Both the position numbers and the translations under genes were made by a program. Shown one piece after another: positions 10,299-18,277 of a stretch of DNA of 58,163 nt (positions are counted from its first letter, which is position 1; every line of letters begins with the position of its first letter). Below the pieces are notes generated by a model, which did no database searches, was not told the DNA's origin, and was given only the letters and a program-made list of their open reading frames with translations. The DNA is from an uncultured Actinomyces sp. (lineage in GTDB: Bacteria > Actinomycetota > Actinomycetes > Actinomycetales > Actinomycetaceae), in contig CALEXZ010000138.1 of NCBI GenBank assembly GCA_937926195.1, forward strand, positions 1 to 58,163, read 5' to 3'.

Positions 10299-11594
10299 TC
10301 AGGCGCGCACGAGCTCGACGAGCACCTCGGCGTGGTCAGTGTGCGGGAACATGTCGAAGACCTGGGCCCGGCGCACCCGTAGCGGCCCCATGTGCCCCAG
10401 GTCCGTGGCCAGGCTCGCAGGGTGGCAGGAGGAGTAGAGCACCCGCCGCACCCCGGAGGCCGTGATGCGCTCCGCGAGCTCGGCCCCGATGCCCCGCCGT
10501 GGCGGGTTGACCACCAGCAGGTCGGGCACGCCGCCGAGCGCCTGCGCCCGTGAGGGGTCGAGGAGCCTGGCGTCGCCGGGCGTGAAGGACACCGCCTGCT
10601 CGTCCAGCCCCATGAGCACGGCCGCGGCCCGCGCCCCCTCGATGGCGGGGGCCGAGACCTCCACGCCGTGGACCCGTCGGCCCTCGCCGGCCAGGGCGAG
10701 GGCGAAGCCGCCGACCCCGCAGAACAGGTCCCACACCCGTACGGGCTCCCGCGCCCGGGCGGGGGAGAGGTCCTGGGCCCAGGCGGCGGCGGTGGCGTAC
10801 AGCTGCTCGGCGACCGCGGTGTTGGTCTGGAAGAAGGAGCGGGTGGGCAGCATGAGCGGCAGCTCGCGCCCCGCGCCTGGGCGGGACTCGCCCGGGCCCC
10901 CGCTGCCCGGACGGCCTGCGCCCCCGTGCGGGTGCGTCGCGAGCCCGGGCAGGCTCAGGCGCATGAGCATCCGGTCCGCCCCCGGCTCCTGGGTGAGCAG
11001 GACCTCCTCCTCGCCCTCGATGACGGCCTGGTGCACGGGCTGGATGTTGGCGCTCATGACGGCGAGCGTGCCCAGCTCGCGGCGCAGCCGGGCCAGGTCG
11101 GCGCGCAGCGCGGGCAGGTGGTGGTGCGAGCGCAGCACCCAGCGGACCATGAGGTCGCCGTCGGGGGAGGCGGTGACGAGCAGGTGCTTGAGCTCACCGC
11201 GGCGACGGGCGACGTCGTAGGGCTCCAGCCCGAGCCTGCTCACCGCCGCGGCGAGGACCGGCAGGGCCCGCTCGATGTCCTCGACGTGCAGCGGGCAGCG
11301 GCGCAGGTCGACCCCGACGCCGTCGGGTCCGAGGATGCCCAGCACCGGCCGCCCACTCGTGCCGGAGACCACCATCTTCGCCTTGTTGCGAAAGCGCGTG
11401 GGTGCGCTGGGCACAGCGGGCAGCCAGGCGTCCTCGGGCACGGCCCCGGCCAGCAGGGACACCACCCGCCGCTGCTTGGCGGCCAGCTGCTCGACCACCG
11501 GCAGGTCCTGGTGCGGGCAGGAGCGGCAGGCGCCGCTCAGGTGCTGGGGACAGAAGGCGGCCGACGGCGTGGGGATGAGTGCGTCGACGGTCAC
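10299..11594 (-). CDS. rlmC: 23S rRNA (uracil-C5)-methyltransferase, RlmC-like
   Basis: The enzyme methylates C5 of a 23S rRNA uridine (U747 in E. coli RlmC) using SAM. It matches RlmC over its length: Cys-rich [4Fe-4S] start (FCPQHLSGACRSCPH and RRCPLH), FRNKAKMVVSG, YDVARRRGELKHLL, NIQPVHQAVIEG, RSFFQTNTAVAEQLY, SAM site WDLFCGVGGFALAL, VNPPRRGIG and catalytic YSSCHPASLATDL, ending MFPHTDHAEVLVEL. A Gly/Pro-rich insert (GGAGRPGSGGPGESRPG) sits before RSFFQT. The frame is open to an ATG at 11711, but that codon lies inside a large hairpin and gives an N-terminus unlike the family. GTG 11594 is preferred; the start is uncertain. Confidence 0.88.
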   Translation of the reverse strand: MTVDALIPTPSAAFCPQHLSGACRSCPHQDLPVVEQLAAKQRRVVSLLAGAVPEDAWLPAVPSAPTRFRNKAKMVVSGTSGRPVLGILGPDGVGVDLRRCPLHVEDIERALPVLAAAVSRLGLEPYDVARRRGELKHLLVTASPDGDLMVRWVLRSHHHLPALRADLARLRRELGTLAVMSANIQPVHQAVIEGEEEVLLTQEPGADRMLMRLSLPGLATHPHGGAGRPGSGGPGESRPGAGRELPLMLPTRSFFQTNTAVAEQLYATAAAWAQDLSPARAREPVRVWDLFCGVGGFALALAGEGRRVHGVEVSAPAIEGARAAAVLMGLDEQAVSFTPGDARLLDPSRAQALGGVPDLLVVNPPRRGIGAELAERITASGVRRVLYSSCHPASLATDLGHMGPLRVRRAQVFDMFPHTDHAEVLVELVRA

Positions 11595-12050
11595 CGGACC
11601 ATTGTGGGCGATACGGGTGGCAACCGGATCCACCTGCTGCGCTGTCTGCGGCTCCGGTTCCACGGTCGCTGCTGTCGCCGCCGGTATGACGAAGCCCTCG
11701 GGTCCGGTCACCCGGGCCCGAGGGCTTTCGTCATCGAGGGGCTCGCCTACCGGGTTCCCAGCCCGAGGGAGCGTCCCTCCGTCGCAGAAGCGGCTCAGCC
11801 GGGCTCCCTAGGACCCTGCTGGACCTCGGTCCGGATCAGTCGTCGGGTTCCCCAACCCTCGTGGTCCGTTCCGTCCTGCGGTGAAACATAGGTAACCGGA
11901 TAGACCTGAGCGTTCCCCCCGAAACAACCTGGGAAAACCATGGGAAGTGTGCGGTGGGGCCGCTTTCTCGGTGCCGGTGCGCGCTGACGGCGCCCTGCTG
12001 GGTGACGGAGTCCTCCGGATCCCCCGCTGCCCAGCCACTACTCTGGGCCG
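11595..12050. other. Intergenic region between divergent rlmC and cysS
   Basis: About 450 bases without a supported gene apart from a possible N-terminal extension of rlmC up to 11711. It holds the hairpin at 11688-11732. A slightly AT-richer part (about 11880-11945) is a likely place for the divergent promoters, but no -35/-10 pair is convincing. Confidence 0.6.
11688..11732. promoter_or_regulatory. Long hairpin upstream of rlmC
   Basis: The arm 11688-11702 (gacgaagccctcggg) pairs with 11717-11732 (cccgagggctttcgtc) with one bulged base. It has the look of a terminator without a T-run. Between divergent genes it could attenuate a leader of rlmC or block read-through. It overlaps the upstream ATG candidate of rlmC, which argues against that start. 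Confidence 0.6.
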
Positions 12051-13553
12051 GTGACTGACACCACCGCTCCCGCGCCCTCCCTGCGCCTGTACGACTCGGC
12101 CACCCGGTCCGTCGTGCCGCTCGCACCCACCGTCACCCCCGGCCAGGTCGCGATCTACCTGTGTGGTGCCACCGTTCAGGGCTCGCCCCATATCGGCCAC
12201 ATGCGCTCGGGCATCGCCTTCGACGTCATGCGCCGCTGGCTTGAGCGCCAGGGACAGCGCGTCCTCATGGTCCGCAACGTCACCGACATCGACGACAAGA
12301 TCCTCGTCAAGTCCGCTGCTGCCGAGCCTCCCGTCCCGTGGTGGGCGTGGGCCCAGCGCTTCGAGCGCGAGTTCGACGCCGCCTACCGCGCCCTGGGCGT
12401 GGGCGCCCCCACCTACGAGCCGCGGGCCACCGGCACGATCCCCGAGCAGATCGACCTCGTCCAGCGCCTGCTCGACGCCGGTCACGCCTACGTCGGTTCC
12501 GCGGGCAACGTCTACTTCGACGTCCGCTCCCTGGCGGACTACGGCTCGCTCACCAACCAGCGCCTGGCGGACCTGGCCTCCACCGAGGACGAGTCCCAGA
12601 TCGACGCCGACGTCGAGGCCGACAAGCGCGACCCGCGTGACTTCGCCCTGTGGAAGCGGGCCAAGGCCTCTGAGCCGGCCGACGCCGCCTGGGACGCCCC
12701 CTGGGGGCGGGGTCGGCCCGGCTGGCACCTGGAGTGCTCGGCCATGAGCAGGCGCTTCCTCGGTGAGGAGTTCGACATCCACGGCGGTGGCATCGACCTG
12801 CGCTTCCCCCACCACGAGAACGAGCAGGCGCAGTCCCACGGGGCCGGCTGGGGCTTCGCCCGCCACTGGGTCCACAACGCCTGGGTAACGGTCAAGGGGG
12901 AGAAGATGAGTAAGTCGCTGGGCAACTCCCTCGTCGTCGGCGAGCTGCTCAAGCGCTACGACCCCGCTGTCCTGCGCCTGGCGCTGGGCACCGTCCACCA
13001 CCGCTCCACGGTCGAGTTCTCCGAGGAGAGCCTGGCCGACGCCGCCGCCCTGTGGGAGCGCCTGACGACGGCGCTCACCCGTGCCCGTGAGCTCGCAGGG
13101 GCCGAGCGGGTCGACGTCGGCACCGAGACCCTGCGCACGTTCCCTCTGTCGGCACCGTTCCGCGCCGCCATGGACGACGACCTCAACCTGGCGGGGGCCA
13201 TGGCCGAGGTCCACACGGCACTCAAGCGGCTCAACACGGCGCTCGCGGCCCCACAGCCCGAGGCGCAGGAGGTTGCGCACGAGGCCCTGGGGCTGCGCGC
13301 CCAGCTCGACGTCCTGGGACTCGACCCGCTGGCCGAGCCCTGGCGCGAGCGGGTCCTGGGCACGGGAAGGACTGGCGACCAGGATGCGGCCCTGAGGGCT
13401 CTCGATCACCTCGTGTCCGCCCTCCTTCAGGAGCGTGCGCAGGCCCGAGCCGACAAGAACTGGGCCCGGGCCGACGCCCTGCGCGACGGGCTGGCGGACG
13501 CCGGCGTCGTCGTCGAGGACTCCCCTTCCGGGGCGCGCTGGCACCTGGCCTGA
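12051..13553 (+). CDS. cysS: Cysteinyl-tRNA synthetase
   Basis: This 500-residue class I aminoacyl-tRNA synthetase charges tRNA-Cys. Visible signatures are the zinc-ligand CGATVQ (Cys38), HIGH motif SPHIGHMRSG (47-50), WHLECSAMS and GGGIDLRFPHHENEQAQ for zinc and cysteine binding, and KMSKSLGN near residue 285. The C-terminal anticodon-binding part ends ADALRDGLADAGVVVEDSPSGARW. The length and C-terminus separate it from the shorter mycothiol ligase MshC. The start is GTG 12051. The rlmB gene follows 73 bases later, the usual cysS-rlmB arrangement of actinobacteria. Confidence 0.96.
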   Translation: MTDTTAPAPSLRLYDSATRSVVPLAPTVTPGQVAIYLCGATVQGSPHIGHMRSGIAFDVMRRWLERQGQRVLMVRNVTDIDDKILVKSAAAEPPVPWWAWAQRFEREFDAAYRALGVGAPTYEPRATGTIPEQIDLVQRLLDAGHAYVGSAGNVYFDVRSLADYGSLTNQRLADLASTEDESQIDADVEADKRDPRDFALWKRAKASEPADAAWDAPWGRGRPGWHLECSAMSRRFLGEEFDIHGGGIDLRFPHHENEQAQSHGAGWGFARHWVHNAWVTVKGEKMSKSLGNSLVVGELLKRYDPAVLRLALGTVHHRSTVEFSEESLADAAALWERLTTALTRARELAGAERVDVGTETLRTFPLSAPFRAAMDDDLNLAGAMAEVHTALKRLNTALAAPQPEAQEVAHEALGLRAQLDVLGLDPLAEPWRERVLGTGRTGDQDAALRALDHLVSALLQERAQARADKNWARADALRDGLADAGVVVEDSPSGARWHLA

Positions 13554-13626
13554 GCCCTGCCCGTGCAGGGACCCGGCGCCCTGCCCCTCACACGACCTGG
13601 GCACCGGCCCAGAAAGGACCGAGACC

Positions 13627-14622
13627 ATGGCTGGAAACGAGCAGTACCCCGGCGCCAAGCGCCGTCCGGGCACGAAGAAGGGCCCGACCAAGGGCTCCGG
13701 CGGCAACCGCCGCCAGGGGCTTGAGGGCAAGGGCCCGACCCCGAAGGCGGAGGACCGCGTCGGCCACCCCAAGGCCAGGGCGAAGGCACGCGCGGAGGCC
13801 CGCGCCGCCCAGCCCACCCGTGCCAAGCAGCTGGAGAGGATCCGCCGCCGCTTCGAGGTGCCCGCCGGCTACGAGATCGTCTGCGGCCGCAACGCCGTCG
13901 CCGAGGCCGCCCGCGCCGGTGTGCCGATGAGCCGCGTGTTCATGGCCGTCTCCGCCACGTCCGACGACCGCCTGGCCGCCGTCGTCCGGCGGGCCACCCT
14001 CCTGGGCGCCCCCGTCCTGGAGACGACCAAGCTCGATCTGGAGGCTCTGACGGAGGGCGCGGTCCACCAGGGCGTGGCCATCGAGGTGCCCGAGTACGAG
14101 TACGTCACCGCTCTCGACCTGCTCGACCGTGCCCGCGGCGTGGGGCGTGTCCCGCTCATGGTCGCCCTCGACCAGGTGACGGACCCGCACAACCTCGGGG
14201 CGGTGCTGCGCTCAGCGGGCGCCTTCGGTGCCGACGGCGTCATCATCCCCGAGCGCCGGGCGGTGGGGGTCAACGCCACCGTGTGGAAGGTGTCGGCCGG
14301 GGCCGCCGCCCGCGTGCCGGTGGCTCGCGAGACGAACCTCGTGCGCGCCCTGGAGCGGCTGAAGAAGGAGGGCTGCTTCGTCGTCGGGCTCGACGGCCGT
14401 GGCGACACCCTCATGGAGGACCTCACCCTGGCCGACGGGCCCCTCGTCGTCGTCACCGGGGCCGAGGGGACGGGACTGTCCCGCCTCGTGCGCGAGACCT
14501 GCGACACGATCGCCTCGATCCCGATCTCCCGCACCGTCGAGTCCCTCAACGCCGCCGTCGCGACGGGTATCAGCCTCTACGAGGTGGACCGGCTGCGCCG
14601 TCGGGCGGCCGCTCAGGACTGA
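13627..14622 (+). CDS. rlmB: 23S rRNA (guanosine-2'-O)-methyltransferase RlmB (SpoU/TrmH family)
   Basis: The 331-residue SPOUT enzyme 2'-O-methylates a guanosine in 23S rRNA (G2251 in E. coli). ATG 13627 follows a gaaagga ribosome site. The first 65 residues are a Lys/Arg/Gly-rich, probably disordered extension typical of actinobacterial forms. The substrate-binding domain starts at YEIVCGRNAVAEAARAG. The knotted catalytic domain has motif 1 DPHNLGAVLRSAGAFGADGVI, motif 2 VVVTGAEGTGLS and motif 3 SIPISRTVESLNAAVATGI. A related tRNA methyltransferase is possible, but the cysS context favours RlmB. Confidence 0.92.
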   Translation: MAGNEQYPGAKRRPGTKKGPTKGSGGNRRQGLEGKGPTPKAEDRVGHPKARAKARAEARAAQPTRAKQLERIRRRFEVPAGYEIVCGRNAVAEAARAGVPMSRVFMAVSATSDDRLAAVVRRATLLGAPVLETTKLDLEALTEGAVHQGVAIEVPEYEYVTALDLLDRARGVGRVPLMVALDQVTDPHNLGAVLRSAGAFGADGVIIPERRAVGVNATVWKVSAGAAARVPVARETNLVRALERLKKEGCFVVGLDGRGDTLMEDLTLADGPLVVVTGAEGTGLSRLVRETCDTIASIPISRTVESLNAAVATGISLYEVDRLRRRAAAQD

Positions 14623-14724
14623 CGCGCACGACAGGGGCCAGCCGGGGCCGAGTCCGTGCGCACGTCGGCCGGATGCTGACACAATGGCCCCGGACCGCCG
14701 CACCTGACCGACAGGAGGCCACAG

Positions 14725-15966
14725 ATGGCTCAGGATGCTTCCCAGCGCTGGAACCGCACCGAGGGCGTACTCATCGCCCCGGGCACGAGCCCGGACGAGG
14801 TCGCCAGCTGCCTGCGCGGGCACGGCGTCGTCGCCCGCATCGAGTGGTACCCGGCTACCTCCCACCTCGTGGGTCTCGCCCTGCTGACCGACGCCGAGGG
14901 GCGGGTGGCGGTGACGCCGCCCTCGCGCGGCGGCGCGGTTGCGGGTGCGGGGGTGTCCGAGCTCGCGGAGCAGGTGGCCCGCCAGCTGGGCGCTGACGTC
15001 ACCATCGGCCCGGCCTCCTTCAACGCCCTGCCCGAGGGCGTCGAGCTGCCGGAGGTGCGCTCGGGCGCCAGCGAGGCGACCCGCACGGTGGTCGTCTCCC
15101 CGTTGAGCGCCTACACGGTGCCCTTGCAGGCGACGCTGCTGGAGCGGCCCCTGGCCGTGGCCTCCGTGCCCGGGATCGACCGCCGGATCGTGATGTACAC
15201 GGGCCCTGGCCCGGGGCTGGGCTCCTTCGGCTGGGACGAGGAGTCGCTGCCGGCGATCGTGCTGACCTCCGACTCCAACGACATGACGGTGCGCGCGGTG
15301 ACGACGGACGAGATCGAGGACGACGCCGTCTACTCGTGGGCGATGACCTCCCGCTACGTGTGGGGCTCGGTCGAGGAGCCGGGACCGGCGTTGCGTCACC
15401 TCGTGGCGGAGCTGCTCACCGACTCCACGGACGCCACGGTTATCGCGGAGGCGGTGCCGGGCGCGGACCTGGAGGCGGCCACGGCATCCCTGTCGACGGA
15501 GGGCGCCGCCGGGATGTCGGCGATGATCGGTGCGCTGGGTCTGCCCGAGTGGGTCGACTCGGTGCTCACGGGTCGGCTGGCGCCGGCCGAGGTCCCCGGA
15601 GCGGTGGTCCACGAGCCGAGGGGCCTGTCGAACGCGGTGGGGCGCTCGGTGGGGCTCATGCTGCGCGACCCGCAGACCCCCGGCTCGGCCTTCTGGCAGT
15701 CCTACGTGTACACGGTGACCGAGAGGCCGTGGATCGTGCGGACCCTGGTGTCGCTTGAGGCGGCCCTGGGCGGGACACTCATCGGCGAGGGCGTCAAGCG
15801 GCGTCAGCGCACGGGGCGCGTGTCCGTGGGCATGGTGACGGTCGGTGCGATGCTCGTGGCCAACGCGGTGGTCGAGCTGTCGGTGGCGTCCTGGGCGCGC
15901 CACAAGGAGCTGCGGCGCCGGGCGGACGAGGAGATGGCGCTCGTCGCCGAGGAGCTCGGAGCCTGA
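14725..15966 (+). CDS. Protein of unknown function (413 residues)
   Basis: I do not recognise this protein. It starts at ATG 14725 after a strong ribosome site (caggagg). It is acidic and rich in Val, Ala, Glu and Thr, without a signal peptide. The first 370 residues look like a soluble alternating fold (RTEGVLIAPGTSPDEVASCL, RIEWYPATSHLVGLAL, DRRIVMYTGPGPGLGSFGWD). Near the C-terminus one hydrophobic stretch, VGMVTVGAMLVANAVVELSV (about 373-392), could be a membrane anchor, followed by a charged helical tail. It follows rlmB on the same strand with a 100-base gap. Codon pattern and third-position GC match the neighbours, so it is a real gene. Confidence 0.75.
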   Translation: MAQDASQRWNRTEGVLIAPGTSPDEVASCLRGHGVVARIEWYPATSHLVGLALLTDAEGRVAVTPPSRGGAVAGAGVSELAEQVARQLGADVTIGPASFNALPEGVELPEVRSGASEATRTVVVSPLSAYTVPLQATLLERPLAVASVPGIDRRIVMYTGPGPGLGSFGWDEESLPAIVLTSDSNDMTVRAVTTDEIEDDAVYSWAMTSRYVWGSVEEPGPALRHLVAELLTDSTDATVIAEAVPGADLEAATASLSTEGAAGMSAMIGALGLPEWVDSVLTGRLAPAEVPGAVVHEPRGLSNAVGRSVGLMLRDPQTPGSAFWQSYVYTVTERPWIVRTLVSLEAALGGTLIGEGVKRRQRTGRVSVGMVTVGAMLVANAVVELSVASWARHKELRRRADEEMALVAEELGA

Positions 15967-15969
15967 GGA

Positions 15970-16029
15970 CTCTCAGAGGGCGGAGCGCCTGAGCGCCCTC
16001 AGACAGTGGAGCGCCTGAGCGCCCTCAGA
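15970..16029. terminator. Hairpin with duplicated 22-bp unit, between convergent genes
   Basis: ggagcgcctgagcgccctcaga occurs at 15982-16003 and again at 16008-16029. Together with tctcagagggcg just upstream, each copy can fold a stem (agggcg with cgccct). It lies right after the stop of the 413-residue protein and before the convergent isomerase gene, so it is probably a bidirectional terminator duplicated in tandem. Confidence 0.6.
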
Positions 16030-16066
16030 GGGCGGAGCCTGCGCCCCTCGTCCGGGGGCAGGCGTG

Positions 16067-17287
16067 TCAGCGTGCGTGGGCCTGGAGCAGGCCTGAGGCG
16101 AAGCAGGGCGCCAGGGGCAGGGAGCCGATGAGCATGGCCTGAAGGGCGTGGTAGATGTCCGGCTTGCCGGACCAGGTGCCGCAGGCGGGCCGGTTGCTGC
16201 GGTCCAGCTCCTCGCGCCACCGGCCGGGGGCCTCAATGAGGTACTGGCGGGCCCAGGCACCGAAGACGTCGACGTCGAGGTCGTAGGAGTCATCGCCACT
16301 GCTCAGGCGCAGGGTCTCGGCCGCACCGATGGCCTCGCACAGGACCCAGTACATGCGCTGGTGGACGACGGGGCGCCCGTCGAAGTCCACGGTGTAGACG
16401 AAACCGGGCTCGCCGTCGGGCCCCCAGCCCTCCTGGAGAGCGCGTCGGTACATGTGCTGGGGGATGACGGCGAGCGAGGTGGGGGTCTCGATGCCCTGCT
16501 CCTGGCAGGCCGCGCGCAGCTGGATCATGAGCCGGGACCACTCGAGCCAGTGGCCGATCGTGGAGCCGAAGGGCCTGAAGGCGTCGGCGGGGACGTCGCG
16601 GTTGTAGTCGAGCTGGGCGGTCCAGGAGGCGTCGTAGTGCTCGGGGAGACGGAAGCCGTGGCTGGTGAAGGCCTGTGCGATGCGGCGGGTGATGCGCTCG
16701 GCACGCCTGAGGTGCAGGGTGTCGCCGGTGGCGGCGTAGGCGGCCAGGAGGGCCTCGACCGTGTGCATGTTGGCGTTGGCGCCGCGGTAGGGGTCGACGG
16801 CGAGGGACTGTGGGTCCCGGGCGTCGAGGACCATGCCGGCCTCCTCGTCCCACCACAGCTGCTCGAAGGTCTCGAGCCCGGCCTCGAGCAGCTCGGCGGC
16901 GCGGGGGACTCCTGCCAGGTGCGCGGAGGCGGCGCTGAGGATGACGAAGCTGTGGTCGTAGGACACGAGCGGGCCGTCGGCGGGGCTGGCGTCGGCCTCG
17001 ACGCGCGAGAGCCAGGCGCCGTGCTCGCGCTGGCGCAGCGGGCCGTCGAGGAGGCTGGACACGCCGTGCGCGGCGAGGGTCAGGCCGTCCTCACGGCCGA
17101 GGAGGTGGCCCAGGGCGAAGCAGTGGGTCATGCGTCCGGTGATCCACAGCTGGGTGCCGCGGCTGGCGTCGACCTCGCCGTCGTCGTCGAGCCAGCCGAA
17201 GCCGGTGTCGCAGCGTGAGCGTGCGCCGAAGTCGAGCAGGGCGCGGGCCTCGGCGTCGAAGATCGGTCGGGTCTGGTCGCAGGTCAT
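16067..17287 (-). CDS. AGE-family aldose-ketose isomerase, YihS-like
   Basis: This 406-residue (alpha/alpha)6-barrel sugar isomerase starts at ATG 17287 after ribosome site acaggag. It lines up along its length with E. coli YihS: TGFGWLDDDGEVDASRGTQLWITGRM, DPYRGANANMHTVEALL, EHYDASWTAQLDYNRD, FRPFGSTIGHWLEWSRLM, GFVYTVDFDGRPVV and SGKPDIYHALQ. From memory, the YihS catalytic residues Arg55, His176, Arg238, His248, Glu251 and His383 correspond to Arg52, His175, Arg238, His246, Glu249 and His380. Two YihS residues recalled as contacting sulfonate (Gln362, Gln379) are Glu359 and Pro376 here. A neutral aldose such as mannose or glucose is therefore a better guess than sulfoquinovose. It lies 13 bases after the DeoR gene, in one operon. 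Confidence 0.85.
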   Translation of the reverse strand: MTCDQTRPIFDAEARALLDFGARSRCDTGFGWLDDDGEVDASRGTQLWITGRMTHCFALGHLLGREDGLTLAAHGVSSLLDGPLRQREHGAWLSRVEADASPADGPLVSYDHSFVILSAASAHLAGVPRAAELLEAGLETFEQLWWDEEAGMVLDARDPQSLAVDPYRGANANMHTVEALLAAYAATGDTLHLRRAERITRRIAQAFTSHGFRLPEHYDASWTAQLDYNRDVPADAFRPFGSTIGHWLEWSRLMIQLRAACQEQGIETPTSLAVIPQHMYRRALQEGWGPDGEPGFVYTVDFDGRPVVHQRMYWVLCEAIGAAETLRLSSGDDSYDLDVDVFGAWARQYLIEAPGRWREELDRSNRPACGTWSGKPDIYHALQAMLIGSLPLAPCFASGLLQAHAR

Positions 17288-17300
17288 GGGGGCTCCTGTG

Positions 17301-18107
17301 TCAGCTCGGGTCGGTGGGGGCGAGGACCTCGACTCCGGCCTCGGCCAGGGCCTCGGCGAGCTCACCGGTGGGGCGGTCGTTGGTGACGAGGTAGTTGACG
17401 GTGGACCAGCCGCATACCGAGGCGAAGAGCCTGCGGTTGTGCTTGGTGGTGTCGGCGAGGACGGCGACGCGCTGGGCGCGCCGGGCCATCTGGTGGAGCA
17501 TGGCGGCCTCGTCGAGGTTGGAGGTGGAGACCCCCTCGGTGTCGATGGCGCCGACGCCGATGATGGCGAGGTCGACGTGGATGTCGTTCTCGGTGTCGCA
17601 GATGGAGGAGAAGAAGGAGACGGGGCCGACGGTCACGAGCCCGGAGATGCGCACGTGGCCGCCGATGACGTAGAGGTCACGGCAGATGTCGTCGTTGAGC
17701 AGGGGCGGCAGTGACAGGTTGTTCGTGGCGATGATGAGCTCGCGCCGCTCGGTGATGTGGGGGATGAGCGCGAGGGTGGTGGTGCCGCCGTTGATGAACA
17801 GGACGTTGCCGTCCACGACGAGGTCGGAGGTGAGGCGCCCGATGGTGTCCTTCTGGACGGCTTGCAGTCGGGAGCGGTCGTCGAGGCTGGTGTCGTGCCA
17901 GGGGACCGCCGAGGTCGACATGGCGCCGCCGTGGGTGCGGATGAGCTGGCCGTCGGAGTCGAGCTGGTCGAGGTCGCGTCTGATCGTGTCCGCGGAGACG
18001 CCGAAGCGCTCAGCCAGTGCGGAGACGGTGACCTGCCCGAGGCGGTTGACGTAGGCCGCGACCTCCGCCTTGCGGCTGGCCGGCAGGCGGGAGGCTGCGT
18101 CGTTCAT
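17301..18107 (-). CDS. DeoR-family sugar operon regulator
   Basis: This 268-residue protein has an N-terminal DeoR helix-turn-helix (TVSALAERFGVSADTIRRDL, about 27-46) followed by the family hallmark DSDGQLIRTHGGA. A C-terminal sugar-phosphate-sensing domain has VLFINGGTTTLALIPHI and IIGVGAIDTEGVST. DeoR proteins usually repress and are relieved by a phosphorylated pathway intermediate. ATG 18107 is chosen over an upstream ATG at 18143 because the family begins about ten residues before the DNA-binding domain. It is divergent from the binding-protein gene and co-transcribed with the isomerase, so it probably controls both arms of the locus. Confidence 0.9.
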   Translation of the reverse strand: MNDAASRLPASRKAEVAAYVNRLGQVTVSALAERFGVSADTIRRDLDQLDSDGQLIRTHGGAMSTSAVPWHDTSLDDRSRLQAVQKDTIGRLTSDLVVDGNVLFINGGTTTLALIPHITERRELIIATNNLSLPPLLNDDICRDLYVIGGHVRISGLVTVGPVSFFSSICDTENDIHVDLAIIGVGAIDTEGVSTSNLDEAAMLHQMARRAQRVAVLADTTKHNRRLFASVCGWSTVNYLVTNDRPTGELAEALAEAGVEVLAPTDPS

Positions 18108-18277
18108 GACCTCAGCATAGGACCGGCACGCCCGTACAGTCATGACGTTACGTGTTCGTTACGTTGTTATCCTCTGGACGGCCAGCATGAAGACGCATTA
18201 TGCTACGTGGTATGCGTCACAAACGCGTGTAGATCGGCATGTTGACGCAACTCGTATCAATGACGATGGAGTGGACC
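18108..18277. promoter_or_regulatory. Divergent control region of the sugar locus, candidate DeoR operators
   Basis: This 170-base region is visibly AT-richer than its surroundings. It holds a direct repeat cgttacgt (18146-18153 and 18157-18164, 11 bases apart, one helical turn). It also holds an inverted repeat gacgcat...atgcgtc (18192-18198 and 18212-18218). Both are reasonable regulator sites between the DeoR and binding-protein genes. A ggag ribosome site at 18268-18271 precedes ATG 18278. Confidence 0.5.

Noticed and set aside
12051..13553. Mycothiol ligase MshC instead of CysS
   Set aside because: The protein is full CysS length with the C-terminal anticodon-binding part, and it precedes rlmB.
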